From Deltaproteobacteria bacterium UBA5799 (GTDB taxonomy: Bacteria > Desulfobacterota > GWC2-55-46): a stretch of DNA of 12,743 nt. The position numbers were made by a program, and so were the translations under genes. The notes beneath the pieces were generated by a model. The model did not search any database. It worked only from the letters and a program-made list of their open reading frames with translations, and was not told where the DNA came from. Numbering within the stretch: position 1 is the first letter of the stretch; the number at the start of each line of letters is the position of its first letter. The DNA lies in assembly GCA_002418185.1 (NCBI GenBank), contig DIDN01000025.1, positions 1-12,743 of the forward strand. Direction: 5' to 3'. Positions 6,145 to 12,466 of this stretch are shown here, piece by piece.

Positions 6145-6231
6145 ATGAATTGGCCTATTTCAAAAAGGTGCGACCTGTGCCGTTCAGGAAAAGATGGTCA
6201 AGGCCAATGTCATCATAAGGCTGCATCATAA
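6145..6231 (+). CDS. Possible 28-residue CxxC mini-protein or gene remnant
   Basis: A short frame starts at an ATG with AAGGAG placed 8 bases upstream. It encodes a cysteine/histidine-bearing peptide that begins MNWPISKRCDLCRSGKDG and ends GQCHHKAAS. The CxxC plus C-H-H arrangement could bind zinc, or it could be the truncated start of a longer gene. The 13-bp tandem duplication at 6211-6236 falls at its 3' end; with one copy removed the frame would run three residues further. No homologue is recognised, so it may be chance. Confidence 0.2.
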   Translation: MNWPISKRCDLCRSGKDGQGQCHHKAAS

Positions 6232-6240
6232 GGCTGCATC
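6211..6240 (+). repeat. 13-bp tandem repeat, 2.3 copies
   Basis: CATCATAAGGCTG occurs perfectly twice in tandem (6211-6223, 6224-6236), followed by CATC. It looks like a recent slippage duplication in the gap between the rpmA terminator and the P-II-like gene. Confidence 0.9.
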
Positions 6241-6248
6241 CGGCATGC

Positions 6249-6283
6249 CCTGAAATGTGGTTTTAAATTCAGGACAGTCCTGA
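6249..6283. repeat. Overlapping inverted repeats downstream of the P-II-like gene
   Basis: TCAGGAC-A-GTCCTGA (6269-6283) is a perfect 15-base palindrome. Its left arm also pairs as TTCAGG (6268-6273) with CCTGAA (6249-6254) across 13 bases, so two alternative hairpins are possible. It lies 33 bases past the minus-strand P-II-like stop. There is no T-run, so it is a weak terminator candidate, or else an operator-like site. Confidence 0.4.
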
Positions 6284-6315
6284 GAGGGTTGCGAGCCTGC
6301 CGGGAGCACTCATTT

Positions 6316-6648
6316 TCACTCTTCTTTGTCGAAGGTTTTTAACCGAACCGCGCCGATGACCTTTTCCACCGGGACGACGAACGCCGTTCCCGCACCCGGT
6401 TTGTTTAATTCTGCGGCACGTGCGATTTCCTCGATGATCCCGTCAGCTTGACTGGCGAAGGCGATAGTCAAGATGATCTCTTTTTCAGGCTCGATCGGGA
6501 TCCCCATTATTTTCTGTCTTTCATGGATGCCCGTTCCGCGTCCGAACAGCACCGTCCCACCCTGAGCGCCGGCGTTTATGGAAGCTTCAAGGACCGCGTT
6601 GCCCCATCCCTTGCGCACTACAGACACGATAAGAGAAATGTCACTCAT
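6316..6648 (-). CDS. P-II-like signalling protein linked to DUF1538 genes
   Basis: The 110-residue product has P-II (GlnB/GlnK) superfamily length and pattern: an opening beta strand ISLIVSVVRKGWGNAVLEAS (4-23), the AGAQGGTVLFGRG turn (26-38), a T-loop-like IHERQKIMGIPIEPEKEII (41-59), and a C-terminal strand KPGAGTAFVVPVEKVIGAVR (83-102). It lacks the GlnB uridylylated tyrosine, and the second P-II signature (GDGKIF) is replaced by GAGTAFVVPV, so it belongs to a divergent branch. P-II proteins usually bind nucleotides and gate transporters; here the likely partners are the two DUF1538 proteins. The ATG at 6648 has GGAGG upstream and overlaps the preceding DUF1538 gene by 8 bp, implying translational coupling. 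An earlier in-frame start at 6693 would destroy the P-II N-terminus. Confidence 0.87.
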   Translation of the reverse strand: MSDISLIVSVVRKGWGNAVLEASINAGAQGGTVLFGRGTGIHERQKIMGIPIEPEKEIILTIAFASQADGIIEEIARAAELNKPGAGTAFVVPVEKVIGAVRLKTFDKEE

Positions 6649-7378
6649 TTGCCCCTCCTTCCATTTTCGTTTTGAAAACAAGACCAAGCGCAATAACCGA
6701 GATTACAGGCGCGACGGCTATCAACGCCACCATGCCAAGTCCGTGGACAATGGGGTCGCGTCCCTCCATTGAAGACGCCATGCCCAGGGCGAGGGCCAGC
6801 AGAAAAGTGTTTGCCATCGGCCCGGTAGCAACGCCCCCCGCATCGACGGCTATGGATAAGAACTCTTCGTCGCTGAACCACATGATTACGATTACCAGCG
6901 CGTAAGCAGGTATCAATATGTAGAGGAGCGGGATTTCGTACACGATCCTGAACATGCCAAGGCCGACTATGAATCCCACGCCCAGGCAGATGGCGACGAG
7001 TACGGCCGTCTTTCGAATAGACCCGGTCGATGCCTCTTCGACCTGTTCCGCCAGCACGCGGACCGCCGGTTCGCCCCATGTCGTAAAAAATCCGAGTACG
7101 AATCCGAACGGACCAAGGAGCCACTTGTGGCCTATGTTGCCGAAAGCCTCGCCGATTATGCGCCCGAACGGCAAAAAGCTTATGTGCACGCCCTGGAGGA
7201 ACAGCAGGAGCCCGCAGGCGGCCAGAAACGTCCCTTTAAGAATGCCGGTTACGTAATCGCGCGGCAATTTGAGCCACAGGACCTGGAAAATCAGGAAAAA
7301 AATCGCAAGTGGCAATACGGCTTCTATTACGCCCAGCGCGGTTTCTTGCAGTCCGTTTAAGATGTCTATACCGTTCAA
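6641..7378 (-). CDS. DUF1538 membrane protein, second of the pair (UmpAB-type)
   Basis: The 245-residue protein is highly hydrophobic with about seven membrane segments. Two sequence blocks define it: FFTTWGEPAVRVLAEQVEEASTGS (97-120), with an acidic residue beside a helix, and VDAGGVATGPMANTFLLALALG (178-199). The upstream neighbour carries the same blocks. DUF1538 pairs named UmpAB from Halomonas were shown to act together as a Na+(Li+,K+)/H+ antiporter; this gene's own substrate is inferred. The start is a TTG at 7378 that overlaps the previous stop codon (TTGA), with only a weak GGGGAT upstream. No ATG exists near the N-terminus, so coupling probably sets the start. The end overlaps the P-II-like gene by 8 bp. 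Confidence 0.85.
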   Translation of the reverse strand: MNGIDILNGLQETALGVIEAVLPLAIFFLIFQVLWLKLPRDYVTGILKGTFLAACGLLLFLQGVHISFLPFGRIIGEAFGNIGHKWLLGPFGFVLGFFTTWGEPAVRVLAEQVEEASTGSIRKTAVLVAICLGVGFIVGLGMFRIVYEIPLLYILIPAYALVIVIMWFSDEEFLSIAVDAGGVATGPMANTFLLALALGMASSMEGRDPIVHGLGMVALIAVAPVISVIALGLVFKTKMEGGANE

Positions 7379-8070
7379 TAGAATATCATCCCCAGTATCA
7401 GAATGACGATAATCGGGCCGACCGATGCAAACCCCAGCAGGCCGAATCCGTCCGAAACTGCCGACCTTCTCGCCAGAACGGAACTGAGCCCCAGCGCCAG
7501 CGCGATCACCACGGGCGCGGTCAGGGCGCCGGTACTCACGCTGCCGCCGTCATATGCGAAAGGCACGAACGAGGGCGGGGCAAGGAACGACAGGACAATG
7601 ACCAGCACGTAGGCGGCGGTCAGCATATAGGCTATGCTGAACCCGAGGAGTATGCGCAGCATGGCGGCTGCCACGAACAACCCTACCCCTATGGCTATGG
7701 AGTACAGTACGGTCGCCCTCGTAACCGTACCGTTCGTGATGCCGTCGATCTGGCTGGACAATACCAGCACGTCGGGCTCGGCGGCAGTAGTCGCAAACCC
7801 TATTATGAACGATACAGCAGCTATGAATATCAAAGACCCTTTCATCGGGAGCTGCGCGCCTATGAACCGTCCCATTGGCAGCAGCCCGATGTCTATGCCT
7901 GTAAAAAAGAGGACCAGCCCGACAATCACAAAGACGGAGCCGATTGCCATCTGTATGAACAGTTCAGCAGGGGCCTTGACAAAAGTGAATTGAAGGATGC
8001 AGATTGTAAGTATCAACGGCATCACCGACTGCAGGACCTCGAAAAATTTATCTCTCATCAATCGCAGCAT
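7375..8070 (-). CDS. DUF1538 membrane protein, first of the pair (UmpAB-type)
   Basis: The 231-residue protein has about seven hydrophobic segments and is paralogous to the next gene. Shared blocks are GFATTAAEPDVLVLSSQIDG (91-110) and YDGGSVSTGALTAPVVIALALG (173-194). In some bacteria the two DUF1538 units are fused; here they are separate cistrons overlapping by 4 bp. By analogy with UmpAB, the pair should form a heteromeric cation/proton antiporter in the inner membrane (inference). The ATG at 8070 has an AGGAG ribosome site 8 bases upstream. It begins a three-gene minus-strand operon (DUF1538, DUF1538, P-II-like), divergent from ybaL across 272 bases. I could not place its promoter with confidence. 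Confidence 0.86.
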   Translation of the reverse strand: MLRLMRDKFFEVLQSVMPLILTICILQFTFVKAPAELFIQMAIGSVFVIVGLVLFFTGIDIGLLPMGRFIGAQLPMKGSLIFIAAVSFIIGFATTAAEPDVLVLSSQIDGITNGTVTRATVLYSIAIGVGLFVAAAMLRILLGFSIAYMLTAAYVLVIVLSFLAPPSFVPFAYDGGSVSTGALTAPVVIALALGLSSVLARRSAVSDGFGLLGFASVGPIIVILILGMIFY

Positions 8071-8181
8071 CGCTTTACTCCTGTCGTCGGAATTCTAGTC
8101 CGGCCCGAATCTAAAGATAACATAAAACAGGCTCGCTTTCATTTCCGGATGCAATACCACGGAAAAAAATTCAGTAACGGG

Positions 8182-8210
8182 TTGCCAGCAGATGACGGAT
8201 ATGCTAATCT
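8182..8210 (+). promoter_or_regulatory. Predicted promoter of ybaL-usp
   Basis: TTGCCA (8182-8187) and TAATCT (8205-8210) are 17 bases apart, and TG one base before the -10 box gives an extended -10. Transcription near 8217 would create a leader of about 126 bases containing the inverted repeats at 8222-8296. Confidence 0.5.
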
Positions 8211-8221
8211 GTGTCTGCGGT

Positions 8222-8296
8222 CCGGCGAAGGTGATCCGATATTTACATCTCTCACAAGGACCTTTGCCGGCTGGTCGCACCGAAACGGACCGTTTC
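8222..8296 (+). promoter_or_regulatory. Structured 5' leader of ybaL (two inverted repeats)
   Basis: CCGGCGAAGGT (8222-8232) can pair over 11 positions, one of them G-U, with ACCTTTGCCGG (8260-8270), closing a 27-base loop. Just after it, GAAACGG-A-CCGTTTC (8282-8296) is a perfect 15-base palindrome. Both lie between the predicted promoter and the ribosome site at 8331-8335. They could be an RNA control element or regulator binding sites. No known riboswitch class is recognised. Confidence 0.4.
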
Positions 8297-8342
8297 CAGG
8301 CCTGCATTTTCGTTCTTTATTAAACATTCAGGAGGAGTTTTT

Positions 8343-10058
8343 TTGCCGCATAGCGTCTCTCTCATAACAACGATAGCTGCCGGCATGGGTTTTGCCCTGA
8401 TCCTTGGATTGGTGGCCTCGCGCCTCAGGATGCCAGCGCTGGTCGGCTACATGATCGCCGGAGTCATCGTCGGCCCGTGGACCCCTGGCTTCGTTGCCGA
8501 TGTAGAACTGGCGGGCCAGCTCGCTGAAATCGGAGTAATGCTACTGATGTTCGGCGTCGGGCTGCATCTCGCTCCCGAAGACCTGTTGTCAGTGCGGCGC
8601 ATCGCCCTGCCTGGCGCCTTGGTCCAGATCGGTGCCGCAACAGCATTGGGAATGGCAGTGGGTCTCTTCTGGGGCTGGTCCGTTGGCGCCTCGCTCGTAT
8701 TTGGCCTCGCCCTTTCGTGCGCCAGCACTGTAGTGCTGCTCCGCGCCCTGGAGGGTCAGGGCATTCTGAAATCGATAAACGGTCGTATCGCCGTGGGCTG
8801 GCTGGTTGTGGAAGACCTTGCCATGGTAATGGTGCTCGTCCTTCTTCCGGCACTTGCGGGCTTGCTCGGAGGTGCCGGAGAACCGGCGGCCCATGCTGGT
8901 TCCAGCGGAAGCCTGCTGACTTCAGTCGCAATCACCATCGTCAAGGTAGGCGCCTTTGTAGCAATAATGTTGGTCTTAGGGAAGCGCCTCTTCCCGAAAA
9001 TTCTCTGGCTGGTCTCAAGGACGGGCTCCAGGGAGATGTTTACGCTTTGCGTGCTCGCCACCGCCATCGGAGTTGCCTATGCGTCGGCAAGCCTGTTCGG
9101 CGTATCTTTTGCTCTGGGCGCTTTCTTCGCGGGCATGATGATGCGCGAATCGGAATTCAGCCACAGGGCGGCTGTCGAGTCCCTGCCGCTTCGCGATGCG
9201 TTTTCCGTGCTGTTTTTCGTATCCGTCGGCATGCTCTTCGACCCGCATGTGATAGCCGAGCACCCGTTCAAATTGCTGGCGGTGGTGGCGATAATCATGG
9301 CGGGCAAGACGTTGGCCGCAATAGGAATAGTGCTCGCGTTCCGCTACCCGCTCAATACCGCCTTCACCGTCGGGGCGAGTCTTGCGCAGATAGGCGAGTT
9401 CTCCTTCATTCTGGTCGGATTGGGGGTTTCACTCGGCATACTGTCCGGCGAGGGAGCAAGCCTCGTCCTGGCTGGCGCCCTCGTCTCGATAACCTTCAAT
9501 CCTTTACTGTTCTCGGCCGCGAAACCAGCCGAGAACTGGCTATGCAAGCGGTCGTCATGGGCCCGCCAGCTGAGGTTCCGTCCGGCCCCGTTTTCTGAAC
9601 TGCCAATGTCGACCGACCAGGCGCTCCTGACCGGCCAGGTCGTTCTCGTCGGATTCGGGCGCGTCGGCAGAAGGATAGCCGATGCGCTTGCCGAAAGGAA
9701 GATACCCTTTATCGTAGCCGAGCAGCATCGCGAACTGGTTGAGAAGCTGCGGGCCAAGGGCATTCCGGCGGTTGCCGGAGACGCCTCGGACCCGGCCGTC
9801 CTGATTCAGGCGCACATAGCGAGGGCTGGAATGCTGGTTATTGCCACTCCTGATACCATAGACGTGCGTAAGATGGTTGAGACAGCTCGTACGCTGAACC
9901 CCGACGTCAAGATAGTGCTCCGCACCCATAGCGACGAGGAAGCCGAGCTGCTGGAAAAAGAGAACATCGGGACCGTATTCATGGGCGAGCATGAACTGGC
10001 CCAGGGAATGGCAAGGCATGTGATAGCGCAAATGGAGGCTCAGGCCCACGTACGGTAA
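8343..10058 (+). CDS. ybaL: YbaL/Kef-type K+/H+ antiporter with TrkA-N domain
   Basis: This 571-residue inner-membrane protein belongs to the CPA2 family and closely follows E. coli YbaL: LITTIAAGMGFALILGL at the start, then PGFVADVELAGQLAEIGV, LMFGVGLHL, CASTVVLLRALE, GWLVVEDLAMVMVLVLLP, FGVSFALGAFFAGMMM, LPLRDAFSVLFFVSVGMLFDP and SLAQIGEFSFILVGLG. About 12 membrane helices fill residues 1-395. A cytoplasmic TrkA-N domain follows, with the nucleotide-binding GFGRVG at 437-442, an acidic residue at the end of strand 2, and GDASDPAVL. It should exchange K+ (or Na+) for protons under NAD(H)-type control; the exact ion is not provable. The TTG start at 8343 is supported by GGAGG 7 bases upstream and by the match to the YbaL N-terminus. 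The stress protein gene follows after 41 bases. Confidence 0.93.
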   Translation: MPHSVSLITTIAAGMGFALILGLVASRLRMPALVGYMIAGVIVGPWTPGFVADVELAGQLAEIGVMLLMFGVGLHLAPEDLLSVRRIALPGALVQIGAATALGMAVGLFWGWSVGASLVFGLALSCASTVVLLRALEGQGILKSINGRIAVGWLVVEDLAMVMVLVLLPALAGLLGGAGEPAAHAGSSGSLLTSVAITIVKVGAFVAIMLVLGKRLFPKILWLVSRTGSREMFTLCVLATAIGVAYASASLFGVSFALGAFFAGMMMRESEFSHRAAVESLPLRDAFSVLFFVSVGMLFDPHVIAEHPFKLLAVVAIIMAGKTLAAIGIVLAFRYPLNTAFTVGASLAQIGEFSFILVGLGVSLGILSGEGASLVLAGALVSITFNPLLFSAAKPAENWLCKRSSWARQLRFRPAPFSELPMSTDQALLTGQVVLVGFGRVGRRIADALAERKIPFIVAEQHRELVEKLRAKGIPAVAGDASDPAVLIQAHIARAGMLVIATPDTIDVRKMVETARTLNPDVKIVLRTHSDEEAELLEKENIGTVFMGEHELAQGMARHVIAQMEAQAHVR

Positions 10059-10099
10059 AGGGGACCAGGACTCACGAGATCAGAATTCCGGGAAGGAGA

Positions 10100-10981
10100 A
10101 TGCCGATGACCTCTATTAAAAAACTTCTTGCAGCCATAGACTTCTCCGATGATTCGCGTAACGCCATTTCTCGTGCTTCTCGGCTTGCGGCGGAGCATGA
10201 TGCCCGGCTGGACATACTGCACGTGATAAGCGAGTCATTTCTGCAGGCCTTTGAGGAGGTGTGCCGTCCGCCGGCCTGCGACGAGTTCGTGCTTTTCGAA
10301 AACACCAGGAGAATGCTGGACGAACTGTCGTCAAAATACGTTGGAGATACTGGGATCGATACGATAGTGAGCGTTAAAAAAGGACTCGTGGTCGAGGAGA
10401 TACTTTCAGCTTCCGAGCATTCCGACTTGCTCGTGCTCGGCGAGCGCGGTTGGAACCCCTTGCGCGATATCCTTATCGGGACTACAGCGGAGCGGCTGCT
10501 TAAACGGAGCACCCGCCCTGTCCTCGTCGTAAAGCGGCCTGCTGAAAGCGCTTACAGGCGCGTTATTGTCCCAGTCGATCTCACTTCTGACTCCGACATA
10601 GCGCTCAGGACGGCCATGCTCATTGCTCCGACGGCGGATATCAGCGTTGTCCATGCCTTCGGTACTCCCCTGGAGGGCAAGCTCTGGCTGGCCGATGTGC
10701 CGGAGGAGCAGATGGAGGAATACCGGGGCCAGGTCCGGCAGAGGGCGCTTGATAAAATAGCCGTTCTTCTGAAGGAGGTCCACGGGAAGGGGCGCGCCAT
10801 TACCCCTTATATTGAAAAGGGAGATGCCGCGAGCGTGATACTCGATAAGGAGGAGGCGCTCGGGGCCGACCTGATAGTCATCGGAAAACGCAGGCGGTCA
10901 TATATCGGAGAACTGCTCCTGGGGAGCGTAACCCGCCACGTGCTTGCCAGCTCCAAGTGTGACGTACTCGTCGTGCATTAG
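10100..10981 (+). CDS. Tandem-domain universal stress protein
   Basis: The 293-residue cytoplasmic protein has two UspA domains in tandem (about 6-146 and 153-293), like UspE. The first domain holds the intact ATP-binding motif G-x2-G-x9-G-T (G114, G117, G127, T128). In the second the corresponding stretch reads GKRR then GS (G262, R265, G275, S276), so the second glycine is an arginine and nucleotide binding there may be weakened. Both domains end with the usual VLVV strand. Universal stress proteins support survival under stress and often partner with ion transporters. The ATG at 10100 follows GGAAGGAG; another ATG two codons on is possible. Probably cotranscribed with ybaL, 41 bases upstream. 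I saw no terminator after it. Confidence 0.92.
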   Translation: MPMTSIKKLLAAIDFSDDSRNAISRASRLAAEHDARLDILHVISESFLQAFEEVCRPPACDEFVLFENTRRMLDELSSKYVGDTGIDTIVSVKKGLVVEEILSASEHSDLLVLGERGWNPLRDILIGTTAERLLKRSTRPVLVVKRPAESAYRRVIVPVDLTSDSDIALRTAMLIAPTADISVVHAFGTPLEGKLWLADVPEEQMEEYRGQVRQRALDKIAVLLKEVHGKGRAITPYIEKGDAASVILDKEEALGADLIVIGKRRRSYIGELLLGSVTRHVLASSKCDVLVVH

Positions 10982-11173
10982 CGCGTTTTCCCTGTCTTAT
11001 CACCTTCGTTCTGAGTGAGATTCGGAGAACCCGGCTGATCATGCGATTGGTGACCGCCATGTCTTTGGAATCATGGGATCGGCCGGAACCGGCACTACCT
11101 ATGCATCCCCGCCCGGTTTAGAAACCGAGACCGAATGCTTCGGCGCTTGAATGCGGTATGGTGTACATGCCCC

Positions 11174-11339
11174 TTAGAATATCTTGCTCTCCTTCCGGTC
11201 CGCCGGAGTCATACGGCACTCCTTCAAAGAACTTTCAAATTTGACCGTAAAATGGTCCCCCCGCGACTTTTCGGCGCGCCAAATAACATGATACTTGCAT
11301 TCCCGATTGGTATGACATAAGCTGTTGATGTTTGTTCAT
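11174..11339 (-). pseudogene. Frameshifted N-terminal remnant of an IS200-type TnpA
   Basis: On the minus strand a strong AAAGGAGG ribosome site precedes an ATG at 11339 that reads MNKHQQLMS. A one-base frame change then gives CHTNRECKYHVIW (about 11317-11279), matching the conserved IS200/IS605 TnpA start of the type SLSHTxxECKYHVVF. After this the frame reads on without recognisable TnpA sequence (no HUH motif, no catalytic tyrosine) to a stop at 11174. The unshifted frame stops after 34 codons at 11235. The likeness rests on about 20 residues, so it is a probable but short relic. It marks past mobile-element activity at the edge of the accessory block. Confidence 0.5.
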
Positions 11340-11358
11340 GGAGCCTCCTTTTACGTAT

Positions 11359-11388
11359 TTGCTGTTCACGTCAGGGAGGCACTGTTAT
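11359..11388 (+). promoter_or_regulatory. Possible promoter of obgE-proB
   Basis: TTGCTG (11359-11364) and TGTTAT (11383-11388) are 18 bases apart, with T-rich sequence right after. Transcription near 11395 would give a leader of about 50 bases, which contains a CTCGG/CCGAG inverted repeat ending just before the GTG start. A separate promoter is needed because the rpmA terminator and 5.3 kb of other genes cut obgE off from rplU-rpmA. Confidence 0.4.
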
Positions 11389-11444
11389 TTTAAACAAGTA
11401 AGTTCCTCGGCAAAGCCGCGGTTTAACCCCACCGAGATAATAAG

Positions 11445-12464
11445 GTGAAGTTCATCGACGAGGCGAAGATATATGTAAAGGCCGGGGACGGCGGCAGGGG
11501 CTGCGTAAGCTTTAGGCGCGAGAAGTACGTGCCGAAGGGCGGCCCTGACGGCGGAAACGGAGGAGGCGGCGGCGATGTCATCATCATTGCCGAAGGGCGG
11601 CTTTCAAGCCTCCTTGACTTCAGGTACAGGCGCGAGTACAAGGCCGAGCGGGGCCAGCACGGCATGGGCAGCATGTGTAACGGCAAAAACGGGCTCGACT
11701 TGAGGATAAAGGTGCCGGTGGGCACGGTCGTAAAGGACGCGGAAACAGGGGACGTGCTCGCGGACCTCATAGAGGACGGCCAGGAGTACCTCTGTTCCAG
11801 AGGCGGACGAGGAGGAAAGGGGAACGCCCATTTCGCCACATCCACCCACCAGACGCCCAGGTTCGCGCAGCCCGGGGAGCCGGGCGAGGAAAGGACCCTC
11901 AAGCTCGAGCTCAAGCTCCTCGCTGACGTAGGCATAATAGGCTTCCCGAACGCGGGCAAATCCACCCTCATCTCGCACATCTCGGCAGCAAAGCCGAGGA
12001 TTGCCGATTACCCGTTCACTACCCTTGCCCCGAACCTCGGCATCGTCAAGTTCGGCGAATTCGGCGGGTTCGTCGTGGCCGACATACCGGGCCTCATCGA
12101 GGGGGCGCACGAGGGCAAGGGGCTCGGCGTAAGGTTTTTGAAGCACATCGAGCGGACGAGCATGTTCATACACATGATAGACCTCTCTCCCGCCTCGGGC
12201 AGGGACCCCAAGGAGGACTTCGAGGTCGTTAACCGGGAGCTAAAGGCCTTCAAGTCCGAGCTCGCCGACCGGCCCCAGGTCGTGGCGCTTAACAAGACTG
12301 ATTTACCAGAGGCTACGGAGAAGGTCCCGGCGTTGTTGAAATTCTTCGAAGGTTTGGGTATAAAGGTATTTCCCATTTCAGCCGCGACCGGAAAAGGCCT
12401 CAAGGAGCTTGTGAACTACGTCGGCAGGGAGGTAACCGCCTCAAAGGGCGGGGGAGCGTCCTGA
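11445..12464 (+). CDS. obgE: GTPase ObgE/CgtA
   Basis: ObgE is an essential GTPase acting in late 50S subunit assembly and the stringent response. The 339-residue product has the glycine-rich Obg fold first (AGDGGRGCVSFRREKYVPKG, 13-32; GGPDGGNGGGGGDV; GGRGGKGNAHFAT). The G domain follows: G1 GFPNAGKST (166-174), G2 FTT (191-193), G3 DIPG (213-216), G4 NKTD (283-286), G5 SAA (312-314). It lacks the C-terminal OCT domain found in Firmicutes, which is normal for proteobacteria-like forms. The start is GTG at 11445, giving the conserved MKFIDEA; the ribosome site is weak. proB begins 2 bases after the stop codon, so the two are cotranscribed. Arginine is mostly AGG and leucine mostly CTC, as in mazG and mobB. 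Confidence 0.97.
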   Translation: MKFIDEAKIYVKAGDGGRGCVSFRREKYVPKGGPDGGNGGGGGDVIIIAEGRLSSLLDFRYRREYKAERGQHGMGSMCNGKNGLDLRIKVPVGTVVKDAETGDVLADLIEDGQEYLCSRGGRGGKGNAHFATSTHQTPRFAQPGEPGEERTLKLELKLLADVGIIGFPNAGKSTLISHISAAKPRIADYPFTTLAPNLGIVKFGEFGGFVVADIPGLIEGAHEGKGLGVRFLKHIERTSMFIHMIDLSPASGRDPKEDFEVVNRELKAFKSELADRPQVVALNKTDLPEATEKVPALLKFFEGLGIKVFPISAATGKGLKELVNYVGREVTASKGGGAS

Positions 12465-12466
12465 AG

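Larger units (their letters stand above)
10982..11444. other. Intergenic region between the stress gene and obgE
   Basis: No intact gene is seen. The stretch holds short palindromes (GCCGG-AA-CCGGC at 11082-11093; CGGTTT-AG-AAACCG at 11114-11127) and no clear terminator for the stress gene. It also holds the IS200-type TnpA fragment on the minus strand and the predicted obgE promoter. A plus-strand 61-codon frame at 11135-11320 has no ribosome site and lies over the transposase fragment, so it is not called. Confidence 0.6.

Noticed and set aside
8071..8181. Promoter for the DUF1538 operon
   Set aside because: Candidates such as TATGTT on the minus strand lack a credible -35 box at the right distance, so none is called.
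7309..8367. 352-codon plus-strand frame
   Set aside because: It lies antisense to both DUF1538 genes, is rich in H, Q, R and Y as expected from the complement of membrane-protein codons, resembles no family and has no ribosome site.
8717..9598. 293-codon plus-strand frame inside ybaL
   Set aside because: Out-of-frame shadow of ybaL rich in R, G and H; no ribosome site and no family match.
11135..11320. 61-codon plus-strand frame before obgE
   Set aside because: No ribosome site or family likeness, and it overlaps the minus-strand TnpA-like relic, which has better sequence support.
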